A stretch of DNA of 64,000 nt from Micropterus salmoides (GCF_014851395.1 NW_024041150.1:38761585-38825584); one strand, 5' to 3'; numbered from the stretch's first letter, positions 34,655-47,450 are shown. Program-made: numbers and translations. Notes: a model not told the origin generated them from the letters alone.

Positions 34655-36109
34655 ATGAAGACGCTGATTCTGTCTGCACTTCTTTGTGCCGTGATCACGC
34701 TGACCAGAGCTGCTGGTGAGAGTCGCTGTTTACAACATGTGTGTGTGTTCTGACTGAGTTTGTTTGTGAGGAAAAATACACAGCAACATGATGGACATAA
34801 TCACTAACTGGTGTGTTTAACTGTTCAGCTCTTTCAGAAGCAAAGGATGAAGGTGGGGAAGTGGCAATAATTCAAGAAGGTGAATACATATTTCTTCACT
34901 GTGTTTTGTAAACTTTGTCTGGAGACTCAACTTGACCCACTTGTTTTCTTTTGACTTGCTCAGGAGAGCATCATATCTTGGAGAGGTCAACATCTTGTCC
35001 CAGTGGTTGGACTAAGATCAGCGATCGCTGTTTCCTCTTCGTTCCACGAACCATGACTTGGGCTGAAGCTGAGGTATGATATGATTTGGGTTTGATGCAG
35101 AGTGCTTCTACATTGAGTTTGTTCTGTTTGTATGGACTTGCACACTTAACTTAACTTTGCATCTTCCTCTCGCTTTGGTGTCCTCTTATGTTGTTTTTCT
35201 ACCCCATCTTTGTCTGTTTGTCTCCACTGTAGAGAAACTGTCTGTCCTTAGGTGCACACCTTGCATCTGTACGTAGAGCTGAGGAGTATCATCAGATTCA
35301 AAGGCTGATAGCAGATAAAACTCATGGGAATCCACAGACTTGGCTCGGAGCCTCTGACGCTGCCCAGGTATATCATTCATTGTTACAAAAAGATAGAAAT
35401 AATAGTTTGACATCCATTTGCTCAGTAAGGCCGTGATATGTGATCTCCTCCCTATGCGGACTTTGTCGCTCCGTAACAACGTCACATGACGTTTTTTATA
35501 ATTTTTAGAGCCATTAAAGGGTTTTGTTACTTTAACGTAAACAGACCTGCTGAAATGACAGATGCTGTTGTTCTTCTTCCGAGACGTCAAGGTAGAATTT
35601 GTAATGACAATGTTTTGTCAAAGCTTTATGGTCTTTAGGGTATGTTTACAATGTTTGATTCAGTTTAGATTGTTATTAATAAATCTATTCAATTCTGATT
35701 TGTGTTTTTTAGGAGCGTTTTTGGTTCTGGAGTGATGGTACGCCTTTCACCTTTTCATACTGGTGCAAAGGAGAGCCAAATAACCTTAGGGGCCAGCACT
35801 GTTTACAAATAAATCATGGAGGTAAATCAGAAAAGAAATTTTTTGCATATTTTTGCATGGGACAATAATGTACTTGTTGTGTAAATAAAAGAGGCTATAT
35901 TAATGACAAAAGTGAGATCAGTTCATAAATGTATCCATCATCTTTTAAGCACAAACCTCTGCCTTGTTTTAGTCTTCATCAGCATCAAATGATACGTTCT
36001 GCTAAATAACCATGCTCACATCTTTCTGATCCACACAGATAACAAATGCTGGGATGATGTACAGTGTCACACTCGCCTTCCATCCGTCTGTATAAAGAAA
36101 ACCAACTGA
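34655..36109 (+). CDS. C-type lectin D, secreted, EPN/WDD type
   Basis: Coding exons 34655-34715, 34829-34879, 34964-35073, 35233-35367, 35713-35821 and 36039-36109, all GT-AG with phases matching B and C: 178 residues. Signal peptide MKTLILSALLCAVITL, then a 17-residue acidic linker (LSEAKDEGGEVAIIQEG), then the CTLD: SCPSGW and RCFLFVP, TWAEAERNC, WLGASDA, FWFWSDGTPF, YWCKGEPNN, QHCLQIN, KCWDD and LPSVC. Eight cysteines imply four disulfides. EPN is the mannose-type motif, but the usual acidic residue after it is Q and WND is WDD, so calcium-dependent sugar binding is plausible, not certain. Probably a secreted innate immune lectin, judging by family. ATTAAA at 36335 is the likely polyadenylation signal. 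Confidence 0.92.
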
Positions 36110-36914
36110 TTCCTGGGCTGACACAGAGGCATGAAGCACCTGAAAAAATCACAAACATGGGTGGATGTTTTCTCTCTCTTTATGCCATCAGTCTAATATG
36201 TACCCTGAAGGCTCTATATCACATTTCATGTCTTTATTTTCATTTTCAAGATCTAAATCGTCTCTGAGGTCTTGTGCCTTTAATAAGCACAAACTTATTC
36301 TGCAGAGTGAACTGTGCTTTCTTGTTTCATGCAAATTAAAAGTCTCAAGCATTAAAACAAGCTGGTCTGTGAGTCTGTTTAAGATGTGATGTTTTAAGGG
36401 TTTAACTTCACTGTTCAGCAGCCAGTAAACAATCTAAAGACGGAACTTTAGTTCTCTTGTTGGAGACTTTAAAAGTTAATGTTATGTGTTTCACTGACAG
36501 AAGATGGGATAGCATCAATGCTGCAAAGCTTTGTCATGAAGTTCAACCAACAGAACAAGGGGGCGTTTTTTCAAATGTAAATAAATATGAAGGACTGTCA
36601 CACAAATGTTCTTCTGTTCAAACAGATAAATAGATATCATTTTTAAGGATCTCTTCCATGATCAAAAAACTGTGTGCTCTTGCTGTGAGCTCACAGATAA
36701 ACAATATCAATAATATCTTTTTTTCTGGGTTGGTCTGACAGGAAACTGTAGTGATGTGCTGGTCTGTATGCAGGAAACATTTACAGTTCACTCCAGTATC
36801 ATTGCAAATGTGTAGTTATGGCAACAGACACAAACACTGCAAACACTGCAAAAGTATGGAGGGAAAAAAATTTTTAGTCTTATGATTTGACTGTAAATTA
36901 TGTTGTGATATACC

Positions 36915-37045
36915 ATCCATCCATCGTCAACCGCTTATAATGCGTACAGGGTCGCAGGGGGCTGGAGCCAATCCCAGCTTACATCGGGTGAAAGGTGGAG
37001 TACACCCTGGACAGGTCGCCAGTCCATCGCAGGGCTGTCTCTAAT
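36915..37045 (+). repeat. Fish SINE/LINE-tail repeat, unit II copy
   Basis: Orthologous to 18879-19010; absent from unit III, where a deletion covers 51230-51250. Confidence 0.8.
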
Positions 37046-37778
37046 TCCAGCTTTCAGGACCGTAACCAGGGTTCAGGAATTAGTAAGGTCACAGAGCTTA
37101 TTTAGGGTAATTCATACCAAAATGACACCTAAACACAACCAAAGTTACTACAGTCACACAAACTAATGATCTATAATGGAATACATACAAAGGGACCTGT
37201 TGGCAAAAAATAGGCTACTTATATTAAAGCTAAATTCTGCTGTATGTGTGCGTTTGCAGTGAAGGCTGAAACTGCACAGTGGACTCATCAACTACAGGCT
37301 CCTCATCATGTTCTTTCTGTCCACTGCTTAGCTCACTAAAATTTAATAAAATATGAGATACAGACACACAGGCTACAATCAGATTTAAAACACAGTAGTA
37401 CATTTTGTCTAGTTTATAAGATATTACACAACACTGCTCCGCTTCCACTGAAGACATTTGTTGTGCAGAGAGCTCAGGTCACAACAGGTACCACAAAAAT
37501 GTATCATTCCCTTTATTTGATATATTTTGCTTTTAAGTGCTGACTGTAATCAGTTATTTTATTTTACTTGAAATTTCATTTAAATTCTTTATTTTAGGTT
37601 GTCATTTTAATAACTGATGGACATATGAAAATTAACCTGTTGAGCTAACTCTGGCTCATTTACAGTTACATTGCTGTTGATTAATGAGCACCGTCCCTGT
37701 CAAATTAAGTGAAATAAATGAAAAGAAAACAGCAGGAGTAATGTAAGACACAAACTGGTACACTGCCTGGGTTTAGAG

Positions 37779-37792
37779 CCCCCCCCCCCCCC
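37779..37792 (+). repeat. Poly-C tract, unit II (14 C)
   Basis: Homologous to 9 C in unit I and 17 C in unit III. Confidence 0.9.
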
Positions 37793-38913
37793 TACTTTTC
37801 TTTTGTTCAGTAATACACGCAAAGAAGATTTTCATGGATGATTCTGCATTATGCAACATCTTCTTCAGTGACAGTGATATTTCTGTGGCAGAGGAAGCAC
37901 ACTTACTCTGATGCAATAATTCCCAAACTTCTGTTTTGAATGCATGTGTTGCAGGGCACTTCTCTGCCCACAGAGCTTTCTATTGTTCTAGACAGGTTTT
38001 GAATCCTTGTGTTGTTTTGTGTCTGTGTTTTTTCTTCTGTATTGTTGTGTTTTATATGATACTGGTGACTATATGAAACCAAAACATATCTTAAAGAGTT
38101 AGGTGATAAAGATTGTATCATCCAAATAATATAAGCAATATTTGTCTGTTCAGTTTAAACAAATAGTGACATTGCTGCCTGATCTGCTCCTTGTTTGTTT
38201 GGTAATAATGATTTGACATTAAGCAAACTGACTACAAGTGATGATCAATAACTGCTGAAATAATTACTCAACTTCTCTTTTAAATTTTGTCCAGATACAG
38301 ACATTGAGCACAGGTTTAAGTTTTGGTCTTTGTATATTGTATATATTGTATATGCTACATACAGTAATTGGTAGCAGTTAACGAGTAACCTTCATTCAGT
38401 CATTGCCTCTGGTACATTTTCCACAAGTGGCAGCAACTGAAGAAGAAGGTTTGCAAATTGCAGAATCATCATTGAAGGCCTTCTTTTCCTTGCATTTTAT
38501 AATGAGCAATAGAAAAGTATGAGGAGCCTCTAAACCCAGTTTGACACTCCTGCTGTTATTAATGTGAACCTGCAACTTAATTTTAGTGTTTCACTCTTGA
38601 TAGGGCACTTGCAATGACTCTAAGCTCTACACAGCTGGCACTAGGCCTTTTTTAAATGTTTTATGTAGGTTTCCTCATTTACCATCATTTCTTTATGAAT
38701 TTCACAGTTTATAGCCTATATATATATGACACTTCTCCCATTTGTTTCCCTATTATTTGAAACTTCAACACTGTTTCTTAGAAATTACGTTAATATAGCG
38801 CGCTCCCTTTTCCTTTGTCTTAACCCTCTATTGCCATATGGAAACAATTACTTTATTTTTTTCGTGTCTGTGCTCAGTTCCCTAATTTGTGAGAGATGAC
38901 AGATAAGTATCTG

Positions 38914-38921
38914 TTTATAAG
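38914..38921 (+). promoter_or_regulatory. TATA box of lectin gene C
   Basis: TTTATAAG with GATA-type CAGATAAG just upstream, as in B and C2. First exon ends at 38996. Confidence 0.75.
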
Positions 38922-39122
38922 GGCTGGTGTGTCTCTTTATCCATGTTTCCACATCAGACAGCTGAAGCTACAGACGCAGAGAAGGAAGAAGAGAAGGTAA
39001 TTCTGCTGACTTTCCTTTACTGGACTGACAGTGGACATAGGTCGTCTGTTCCCTACAGAAGTATCAATAACCTGAGTTTTTCTCTCTGTAGCAAAGGTTA
39101 TCATCATCTCATCATCTCCATC

Positions 39123-41201
39123 ATGAAGATGCTGACTGTGTCTGCACTTGTTTGTGCCATGATGGCTCTGACTCGAGCTGCTGGTCAGTTTTATAAACAG
39201 AAAGTGTTACAGATGAATGTGTTGTACAATAACGATCAAGGTCGATAACTGCTGTGTCAAACTTTCTAGCTCTTCCAGAGGCAAACCCCGAAAATGCCCA
39301 ACAAGGTCAGTGTGTGTTGTTCTGATGCTCTGCTGATGACTTACATGTTGTATAAATTAAAAGCATTGGAGGATAAAATGTTTATTGTAACTTACATTAC
39401 GTCGTCTTGTATTATGTTTTAAAAAGTCATGTTTTACTGTTTCATGTTATGTTATTTTGTGCTGATATGTCATTTATGTCATAATTGTTATATCGTGACA
39501 TGTTATTTTATGTTGTTATGTTACAGTGTCATGTCATTAAAATAAGTTGATTTCATATCTACATATAGAGACTTTAACTGGAGACTCCACATTACTCACC
39601 AAACTCTACTTGTTCTCAGCAAAGAGTCACCTGGTCAAGAGGTCGACAGCTTGTTCTGGTCGCTGGTCTGAGTTCAGCGGTCGCTGTTTCCACTACGTTC
39701 CAAAACCCATGACTTGGGCCAAAGCTGAGGTAAAGAGGGAGACTTTGTTTTAGTTCAGAAGGCTTCTACAATATGTTTATTTTGTTTGCACATACATAGA
39801 CATGTGGTTAATTTGCAATTTCTCTCTCTCTCTCGTATTTATCTCCACTGTAGAAAAACTGTGAGTCCATGGGTGGAAACCTTGCTTCCGTTCACAACCT
39901 GCTGGAGTACCATGAGATTCAGAGGCTGATCATGAGCGCAAGTTATGAGTACACAGTAACGTGGATTGGAGGCTCGGATGCACAAGAGGTATTTTAATCA
40001 TCATGTACAAGCTGTAAATATCAAAAACATATAATATTTATGATTTGTTTGTTTTTTTAAATCATACTATATTTATTAACTATATTTTATACCATGTTCT
40101 CTCACTTTATTCCTGTACTATATATCATGTTAAAGTATATTACTACATTTTACTTTACATTAATATAATATTATATACATTATATTATATTCATACTATA
40201 ATATGTTAACATGTCATACTGTTAGTATCATGGCAAAATCATGTAATATACTGCTGTCCTACTGTATTCACTGTTGATGGTATCATATCATATTCTATTG
40301 ACGACTGATCACACCACTATGTCATTTCGGTTCAGACACTTATTTACATTACTGCTTTCACAAAGTGCATCATGGGTACTGTGTGCATATAGCTTGCTGT
40401 GTCATTTTGAATTAAACGGATATTATATAGCTGTCTATTTTTAATTCTATTATTATTTAAAAAAATGTGTATTCTGTACTTCCTATTATTATTATTATTT
40501 TACCTTTGTACAACCTACCTTTTCCAATTCTCCATCTTTGGATCTTTCTAATTACCTGTATTTATTTATGTCCTTGTGGTGCTGCAACTGCAATCGCTGG
40601 GGAGACTTATTTCATCTTAAATAAAACTGATAATAAATGCTTTTAAGTTCACGTAATATCCATTTCTCTTCTGTCTTCCAGGAGAACCAGTGGTTCTGGA
40701 TTGATGGTACACCTTTTAACTACTTGAACTGGTGTGGTGGAGAGCCTAATAATCTGGGCGGCAGGCAGAACTGTTTGCAAATCAATCATGGAGGTAAAAC
40801 AACATAGTGGTTTATGTAGAAGTGATGTGAATTATTAGAAGTGATGAAAGCTAATTTTACAATTAAAATTCCAACTTACAGCTCAGATAAATAGCATACT
40901 GTGTCCCTAGTAAACAATGTATTTGTGAATCAGATAATCTTTGTTTATATGAAATCTGTGGTTTGTTAGAGTAACAGAATTTGCCACACTGATATTATAT
41001 TAGTTCGGCAATAACTTGCATGTAATATCAGTCACCATAATGTTGCTTCACCAAACCGAAATTGGTGGAATCAAACTATTTTAATTTCCGGTTTGTGCAA
41101 CATTCATTCACTCCCTTTTCTTGGTACCTGCAGATCAAAAGTGCTGGGATGACTATCAGTGCAACTTTCGAAGACCGTCTGTCTGTGCCAAGAAGATCTG
41201 A
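39123..41201 (+). CDS. C-type lectin C, secreted, EPN/WDD type
   Basis: Coding exons 39123-39183, 39270-39305, 39620-39729, 39854-39988, 40682-40793 and 41134-41201, all GT-AG: 173 residues. Signal peptide MKMLTVSALVCAMMAL, a 12-residue linker (LPEANPENAQQA), then a CTLD: ACSGRW, RCFHYVP, MTWAKAEKNC, WIGGSDAQE, QWFWIDGTPF, NWCGGEPNN, QNCLQIN, KCWDD and PSVC. Eight cysteines. Exons 1-5 and the promoter are almost the same as in B, but exons 6-7 are of the type found in C2 and the inverted fragment, and intron 5 is about 690 bp against 75 bp in B. EPN suggests mannose-type specificity; one acidic calcium ligand is replaced (GRQNC). AATAAA at 41465. Confidence 0.92.
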
Positions 41202-42386
41202 TGATTCCTGTGCTGTAACAGAGTCATGTAGGCTTCCGTATTTCTACCATGAGCCTCACATACAAGCTGAAGTCTCTATATCTCATTTCATATCTCTATT
41301 GCTTTAACGCCACTTAAAGAACGAAGCGACAAGTGACATAAACTGGAGCTGGATTGTCTCTTAGGCCTTGTGCCTTTAAAAAGAGCAGACTGAATGTGTT
41401 ATGAAAAGAAGGAACATTCTTGCATACAGTATAATCTGTAAAATTTTCAATTTCTTTGTACAAGAATAAAACGCTCAAGCACTGGAACAAGCCTGTCATG
41501 AATCTAATATTACAGCCTGGGGATATATATCTAAAAGCAAACATTTCATTCCTCCAGGCAGATATATTTGAAAGGAAACAGTGTGACAGTGCTACCTGTC
41601 TTTGGGGAGATTTAAGATCACACAAAAAAAGAACCTTTTAGAACATGCATTTGCTTTTTTTCTGCTAACTGTAACACAGTGTTTCTCTCTTTTTCCTCAA
41701 AATGTAACCTTTAATTAATTAATTAAAGCATCCATCATGAATAAACATACATGAAGCCATTTAAATAAACCCCTTTTAACTTCAAAACCTGCCTATGAAT
41801 CTTTATGTTTTTCTGTTTTCTTCTGAATAAAAGTTTTCTAGTTACAGTTGTTAGGATGTTTATGGGTTCACTGCAAACAGGAACTGGCAATATCAAGTCA
41901 TCACCAACCCTGGCATGTCATTGCCCAAGAACATTTTTAAGAAGTAGAAACTTATGAAATCAACATTAAAACAGAAGTTGAGGAATTTCAATGTCATCAG
42001 AGTCTTCATCTTATCTACATATAGTCATGGGTATCAGTTACCAATAATGTATATGTCATTGCCTCTGGTACATATACCACAAGTGACAGCCACAGAAGAA
42101 GAAGGTTTTGCATATTGCAGATTCATCCTTATAGTCTTTTTTTCTTGTATTTTACACTGAACCATCCCCTAAACCCAGTCAATTTACCAATATCTGTTTT
42201 ACAAGACTCTGCAGTTTTATTAATGTGATATTAATTTTAAAACATTACAAATACCAGGTTCATCTTAAACTGTAGACTGTTTATTCTGCTAAGGTTTAAG
42301 ATACTGGCCTATTCTGCAGGACACGTGTCTGCCCTTTGCATGTTTTGTGTAGTTTTGTGTTTCCTCCTGACTTAACAGATTCACAT
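41202..42386 (+). other. 3'UTR of gene C and a second B/C-type upstream block
   Basis: The 3'UTR runs to about 41490. At 42030-42200 the spacer block that normally precedes a B/C-type gene appears again (CATTGCCTCTGGTACAT, GAAGAAGAAGGTTTTGCATA), but no lectin follows; transposon sequence begins at about 42387. Confidence 0.65.
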
Positions 42387-42660
42387 ACACTGAAAAAAAA
42401 TTATAAACGCAACACTTTTTGCCTCCATTCATCATACCTTGAACTCAAAGATCTAAGACTTTCTCTATGTACACAAAAGGCCTATTTCTCTCAAATATTG
42501 TTCACAAATCTGTCAAAATCATCCACCTCACTGGTGTGGCATATCAAGATGCTGATCAGACAGCATGGGCATTGCACAGGTGTGGCTCAGGCTGGCCACA
42601 ATGAAAGGCAAACTGTGTCTTATACCCCATCCAGACTGGCCTGCTTAAAGAAGTTTTACC
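42387..42660 (+). repeat. Nonautonomous DNA transposon piece
   Basis: Begins CACTGAAAAAAAATTATAAACGCAACAC and contains GTGGCATATCAAGATGCTGA and GGCTGGCCACAATGAAAGGC, a very common fish element. I cannot name its superfamily with confidence. It runs into a LINE fragment. In unit III (57180) its first 110 bases are deleted. Confidence 0.65.
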
Positions 42661-42704
42661 GTTATGCAGCACTTCTTTACTATATGATCAATCTGTCTTT
42701 TTAT

Positions 42705-43000
42705 TAACAGGCTATGTACCACAGTACTTTAAAGTAGCTGTAATTAAACCTCTTCTTTAAAGCCCACTCTTGATCCAGGGTTTTTAGCCAACTATAGAGC
42801 CATATCTATCTTTCTTTTTAAAGCAATTGCCACACAGTTGTGTGACTTTCTATATAACAGTAGTTTATTTGAGGATTTAGAGTTCATCATAGCACAGAGA
42901 TAACACTGGTCAAAATTACTCATGACCTGCTAATTGCATCAGACAAAGGACTTGTCTCTGTACTGGTTTTATTTGATCTTAGTGCTGCATTTTGTAGCAG
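42705..43000 (+). pseudogene. LINE reverse-transcriptase fragment
   Basis: GYVPQYFKVAVIKPLL, then in broken frames an NYRAI-like region and a stretch encoding DKGLVSVLVLFDLSAAF. This is the N-terminal RT part of a fish L2/CR1-like LINE. Several stops and frameshifts. The homologous fragment in unit III is at 57405-57690. Confidence 0.75.
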
Positions 43001-44044
43001 GTCAAGGCTACGTGTAATTTTCAATCAGTCAGTCTCGAATCTTAGGACGAGTTTTATGTTTAGGGACTCTAGATTCTTAATAACACACACACACAACATC
43101 ACTGTGCTCAAGGTGAATTTATTAACTAACAAAAGAGAGTACAATAGTGGGTAAATGTGGTGATATTACAGGGACAACAGTCAACATGACAACCAGGAGG
43201 TAATGAACAGGGTGGCCTTTGTAAGGCTCGATTGAATTTCATTTTCTATTGTAGAGGGAGAGAATTCTACGAGTATGAGGGAACAATTTAGTTTGACTAC
43301 TCTAGGGGTTTATTAACTGTAGATGGAAACTTTTAACTAAAGCATTAGTTAATGCTGAACAGACAGTGATTACTAGGGAGTAACAGGGATGAATTAAGAC
43401 AAAACAGGAAGAGGTTAGGGAACTCTTCAAGATTACTTTCTTATGGGTCAGCTAGTTTTCAAACATCACTGAAAGGATAACAACGGGGGACTTAGTTTCA
43501 CATTTGAGGGAGGGCTGTCTGTATTATATAAGGATCTATAACCATACAACAAACTAATAGAATGGAGCGTTATTAGCCTACCATCAAAACTATGAAATTA
43601 CTCTTTAAGGCACTTTTTTGATATATTTGTTTGACAGGGAATCTGTTGCAAACAGGAATAAATATACTGTATATTCATTTATTAAAAAACAAACAAACAA
43701 AAAAAACAAGCATCCCAGAAAAAACTTTCTCTTGAGGAAGAAAAAGGGCAGGTGCTGAAGCCCCTTTTGATGTCTATGTGTGCACGTGCCAGCTTATGAA
43801 AGAGTGGTTATACCTCATGGACAGGAGTCTCTCAAATCGTTTGTCAGACAACCTGTTGCTTCTCAGTCCTCGCCACTAGAAGGTATCGCTCTCTTTTCGC
43901 AAAATAATATCAAATAATACCTCCACCCCTCGAAAGACATCTTTAGCAGCTCTGCCATCTCTGCATCCTCATGAACTGGCGTTCAAGTCAAAAGTGAGGT
44001 CGGAAAAGTGTTACGCAAACACGCGCGTAAAGATTGGGAACGTC
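43001..44044 (+). other. Intergenic, duplicated in unit III
   Basis: Matches 57690-58313 and 59001-59400. Unit III carries about 690 extra bases at the point equal to 43617. No gene seen. Confidence 0.6.
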
Positions 44045-44340
44045 CCAGACGACCAAACATGGGTGGATGTGTGTTTGTGTGTATAGTGGGATGCATCAGT
44101 CTCATATCTCCATATATCTCTGTCTAAAGCACATTTATATCGCTGTACTTAAGGAAAGAAGCAACAAGTGACAGGAACAGTTGCAGGATCGTTTCTGAGG
44201 CCATGTGGCTTTAATAACAGCAGATTGAATCTGTTGTTTAGTACAACATTTTTCTGCACAGTGAACTGTTCTTTCTCGTCTTTGAAAAAATAAAAGTCTC
44301 AAGCATTGAAATAAGCTGTGTCATATCTCCTGTTTTTATT
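44045..44340 (+). pseudogene. Orphan 3'UTR of a B-type lectin
   Basis: Starting at CCAAACATGGGTGGATGTGT this matches the 3'UTR of gene B (23698-23985), including the AATAAA region near 44290, but there is no coding exon upstream. The sequence joins abruptly to unrelated DNA at about 44040. It is a trace of a deleted lectin copy; unit III lacks it. Confidence 0.82.
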
Positions 44341-46299
44341 TCCCACATCTCGATCAAATGTGGGCATCTTTGAATGGTTTTGTATCAACTAAAAAAATCA
44401 ACAAAAAAACTTTTGTTTACTGCAATCTGCTGTTTTGTCCACATCAGCTGTTGCAGCTCGGCTCACATTTATGACAGCTGAAGCATCTCACTGCATATAC
44501 AAGTGAAACTAAGAGAGTGTGACTGTGAAAACTTATTTAGTAACTGTGAGTTAAGAAACTGAGGTTGGCAAAATGCACAGAATTGAGAAAAGCCAACACT
44601 ATTATTAGCAAAGAGCAGGGTGAAAACAGTCAGGTGGCAGCTTCTCCTTTTTTGCAGGTTAAAATGTCTAACGTTTTACGCCCATTTCTGCCTGCTGAGT
44701 CATCAGTGATTATAAATAACCTGGGTGTTTATTCTGATATAATCCATTTGCAATAGTGTTACAAAGTGACTAAATACTTTCATTAAAAATGTGATCCCCT
44801 CGGAATTGCAACGTTTCGTTTTAAAACAACTCTCAGCTTTGAGAAATAATTTGTATCTGATTTGGTTTCCCCACAAACAGAAACATTCAATTACCTGGTT
44901 AAAGAGTTTAAAGTTCAACCACAGTGCATTAGCTTCCTTATATTTTACTTATCTGTTGAGAACCTATTTTAACAACAGTCTGAAGCAGCGAATAAAGCAA
45001 AATATAAAAATAAATTATATTCACAAGTATGGAGATGTCTGCTGTCCCCCTCTTCTTCCTATGCATCCCTTCATATTTCTGCCATCACTGGTTCACTGCT
45101 GAACATTTATTAGAACTCTGCCCCCTGCTGTAAGGAAGCTCAACTACCATCAAGCTTCATTTTCAGGAGAACATGTAGATTCAACAAAAGTCAAAAACAG
45201 CAAAGAAGAATATCACAAATGTTGTATAATCACTGTAAAAGATAAACAAAACTTTCATGACACAAAACAGCCTGAAATTCGATTTTTCTTTCTTCACATT
45301 GTCATCTCCCCGTTTGAATTATTTTCAAATTGTATTGCCATGTTTTTATTTTAAAAAACATGGCATTAACTCAGTCAGTCCCTTTACTTTGGTGCTTTCA
45401 CTGTCCTGGATTTCCACACTCTCGTCCTCCTCGCCACGAAACACTCATGTAGAGGTAAATTACACACATCCCTAACAGTTTACGTTTACATGTAAAGTTA
45501 TTCTGCTGATTTTGGACTAAACAAGTGTATTCTGCAGAAATAACCACCATAATGCTGTTTCTCAGTCTAATGTTGGGAGGCTCACTGTAGGCCTGAAATG
45601 AAATGAACTCCCAAATCAATTTCAAATGGGAACAACAAGTAAGCTCTCCCCTGCATCGCTGGAATTGGTTTTGTTATTGAAAATTAAATGAAGTGTTTTA
45701 TTTTTTGCCCTTTTATAGCAGATTATAGCCTTGTTCTTTTGCCTGCTATGATTTCCACCAAGCCTGATTTAGGTTAATTTCAGTGCCTTTTCTTTTTATG
45801 TCAGGAAATTCCATAAAAGTGTCGCTCTGAAAGGTGGCGGTAATTTCTACCAGGTGATTTATTGTTTTTAAATGGGTCGCGTTTTCCCACCTTTCCTTTG
45901 TCACTAGGAGTTAAGCAGCCATGAAATTGCCTGAATAATAGTGTTTAAATCCAATCTTGGTTTGTCCCTTCAGCTTTCCCCGCACACAATTCAATCGACG
46001 GTGCTCTTGGTGATTGCTCAACTTTTCCTTCACAGTTCTTTTTTTGGCTCCAAAGCATAAAGTGGAACAAAATTTTCACAGGCAGGAACTGGTAATGGTT
46101 GACTGATTACATAGTTATGGAGAAACAACCAAAAACGAGGTGTGGATCAGCTTGGAAGAGTTTTAGCATTTACGTAAATTAATGAAATATTCATCAGTAA
46201 TCTTAGAAATGACTAACTAAGCTTATGCTAAGGTGTGTTCCAATTCTCTTTTTTTTTCTTGTTATTTTTTTTAAGAAAGCTACAAAAAAAATACCTTTT
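44341..46299 (+). other. Downstream flank of the lost lectin; no gene
   Basis: 44341-45240 matches the flank of gene B (24000-24620). 45250-45423 is shared with 60340-60500. 45424-46299 is single-copy in this window and shows no gene. Confidence 0.6.
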
Positions 46300-46849
46300 G
46301 AACTGTTTTACAGTTTACTACAGTCAGTCAGCCCACTTGGCTCCTGCTGTGGTTTGATGGCTAAATATCAGCAAAGTCTAATGATTGGTCCATCCAAGCC
46401 AATACTGGCAATGGTTGGTGAGGACATCACTTTGCCATGTTACCTGGACCCTGTCATGGATGCTTTCAGCATGACTCTGGAGTGGGTGAGACTTGACCTG
46501 GACCTAGTTAGCCAGGGATGCTAATGTTAGCAGGCAAACTGTCAAACCACTTTTGAAAAACTTCTTAATTGTTACATCTTTAGGTGCTGTCTCCTCACCT
46601 GGTATCCAAAAGTCCAAAAACAGCAGCAGTGTGGTGTTACAGGCTGGTATCCAGAGCCTGAGGTGTTTTGGCTGGACGGTGAGGGAAACCTCCTCTCTGC
46701 TGGACCTACAGAGACAGTCAGAGGTCCTGATGACCTCTATACTGTCAGCAGCAGAGTGACTGTGGAGAAGAGACACAGCAACAGCTTCACCTGTAGAGTC
46801 CAACAGAAGGACATCAACCAGATCAGAGAGACTCACATCCATGTTACAG
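46300..46849 (+). pseudogene. Butyrophilin-like Ig gene fragment (V and C domains)
   Basis: The V-type domain start (IGPSKPILAMVGEDITLPC, then MTLEWVR) is visible at about 46380-46500; it breaks off in strand C, where intron sequence begins. A C-type Ig domain exon follows at 46584-46849 after an AG acceptor: GAVSSPGIQKSKNSSSVVLQ, then in another frame EPEVFWLDGEGNLLSAGP and RHSNSFTCRVQQKD, ending at a GT donor. The frame change lies between VVLQ and the EPEVFW segment and removes the first cysteine of the domain. No transmembrane or B30.2 exon is present. The family is teleost butyrophilin-like/B7-type surface proteins. Confidence 0.82.
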
Positions 46850-46878
46850 GTTCAAGAGTTCTATATAAATTATACGTA

Positions 46879-47090
46879 CGCTGTGGTTCAGGAAGTAGAG
46901 CAGGTTGCCCGTTAATCGGACGATCAGCGGTGCAATCCCCGGCTCCAGGCTGAAAGTGTCCTTGGGCAAGATACTGAAACCTGAATTGCCTTTGGTGGCT
47001 GATCCACCAGTGAATGAATGTGTGTGAAAGCGCTTTGAGTGGTCGAAAGACAAGAAAGGCTCACTACAAATACGGAGCATTTACTCTTGT
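46879..47090 (+). repeat. tRNA-derived SINE, copy 3
   Basis: Same head (GTAGAGCAGG and GGTGCAATCCCC) and tail as the copy at 12312, with a short deletion after GGCTCCAGGCTG. Confidence 0.8.
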
Positions 47091-47450
47091 GGTTTTAAAT
47101 AATTTGTGTCTGATTTGAGCAGAAAGAAACTGGATGGCAACCTATGGCACACGTGCCAGAGTGGGCACACAGAGACACGTGAGAAAGCAAACTCAATCCT
47201 ACAATACTGACATATGATATGTCGTTACAGATGATCAGCCACCTTGATGAAATAATGTTGACATTATTATTAAAATTGTCAAAATAATAACAATAATCAT
47301 AACGCCTTAGAATTTTAACACAGTATTAATCCTCGTGCTTTATGATCCATGACCGGGCAGGCCGACCAGCAGGTCAGCTGCAGCGGAAGCTGTTTGTGTG
47401 TCTGTAAGACTGGGCCAATCTAAAACATTCAATTTTGAGGGGGGACACGA

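Larger units (their letters stand above)
36110..38910 (+). other. Lectin spacer, unit II
   Basis: Duplicate of 18075-20893 with a 14-C run at 37779-37792. Compared with unit I it lacks a stretch near 19990-20140 and nearly all of the piggyBac-like remnant: sequence jumps at about 38858 into the gene C promoter. No gene. Confidence 0.75.

Noticed and set aside
41062..41307. 81-codon frame around exon 7 of gene C as a separate gene
   Set aside because: It is a different frame over intron 6, exon 7 and the 3'UTR; the spliced lectin frame explains the conserved cysteines.
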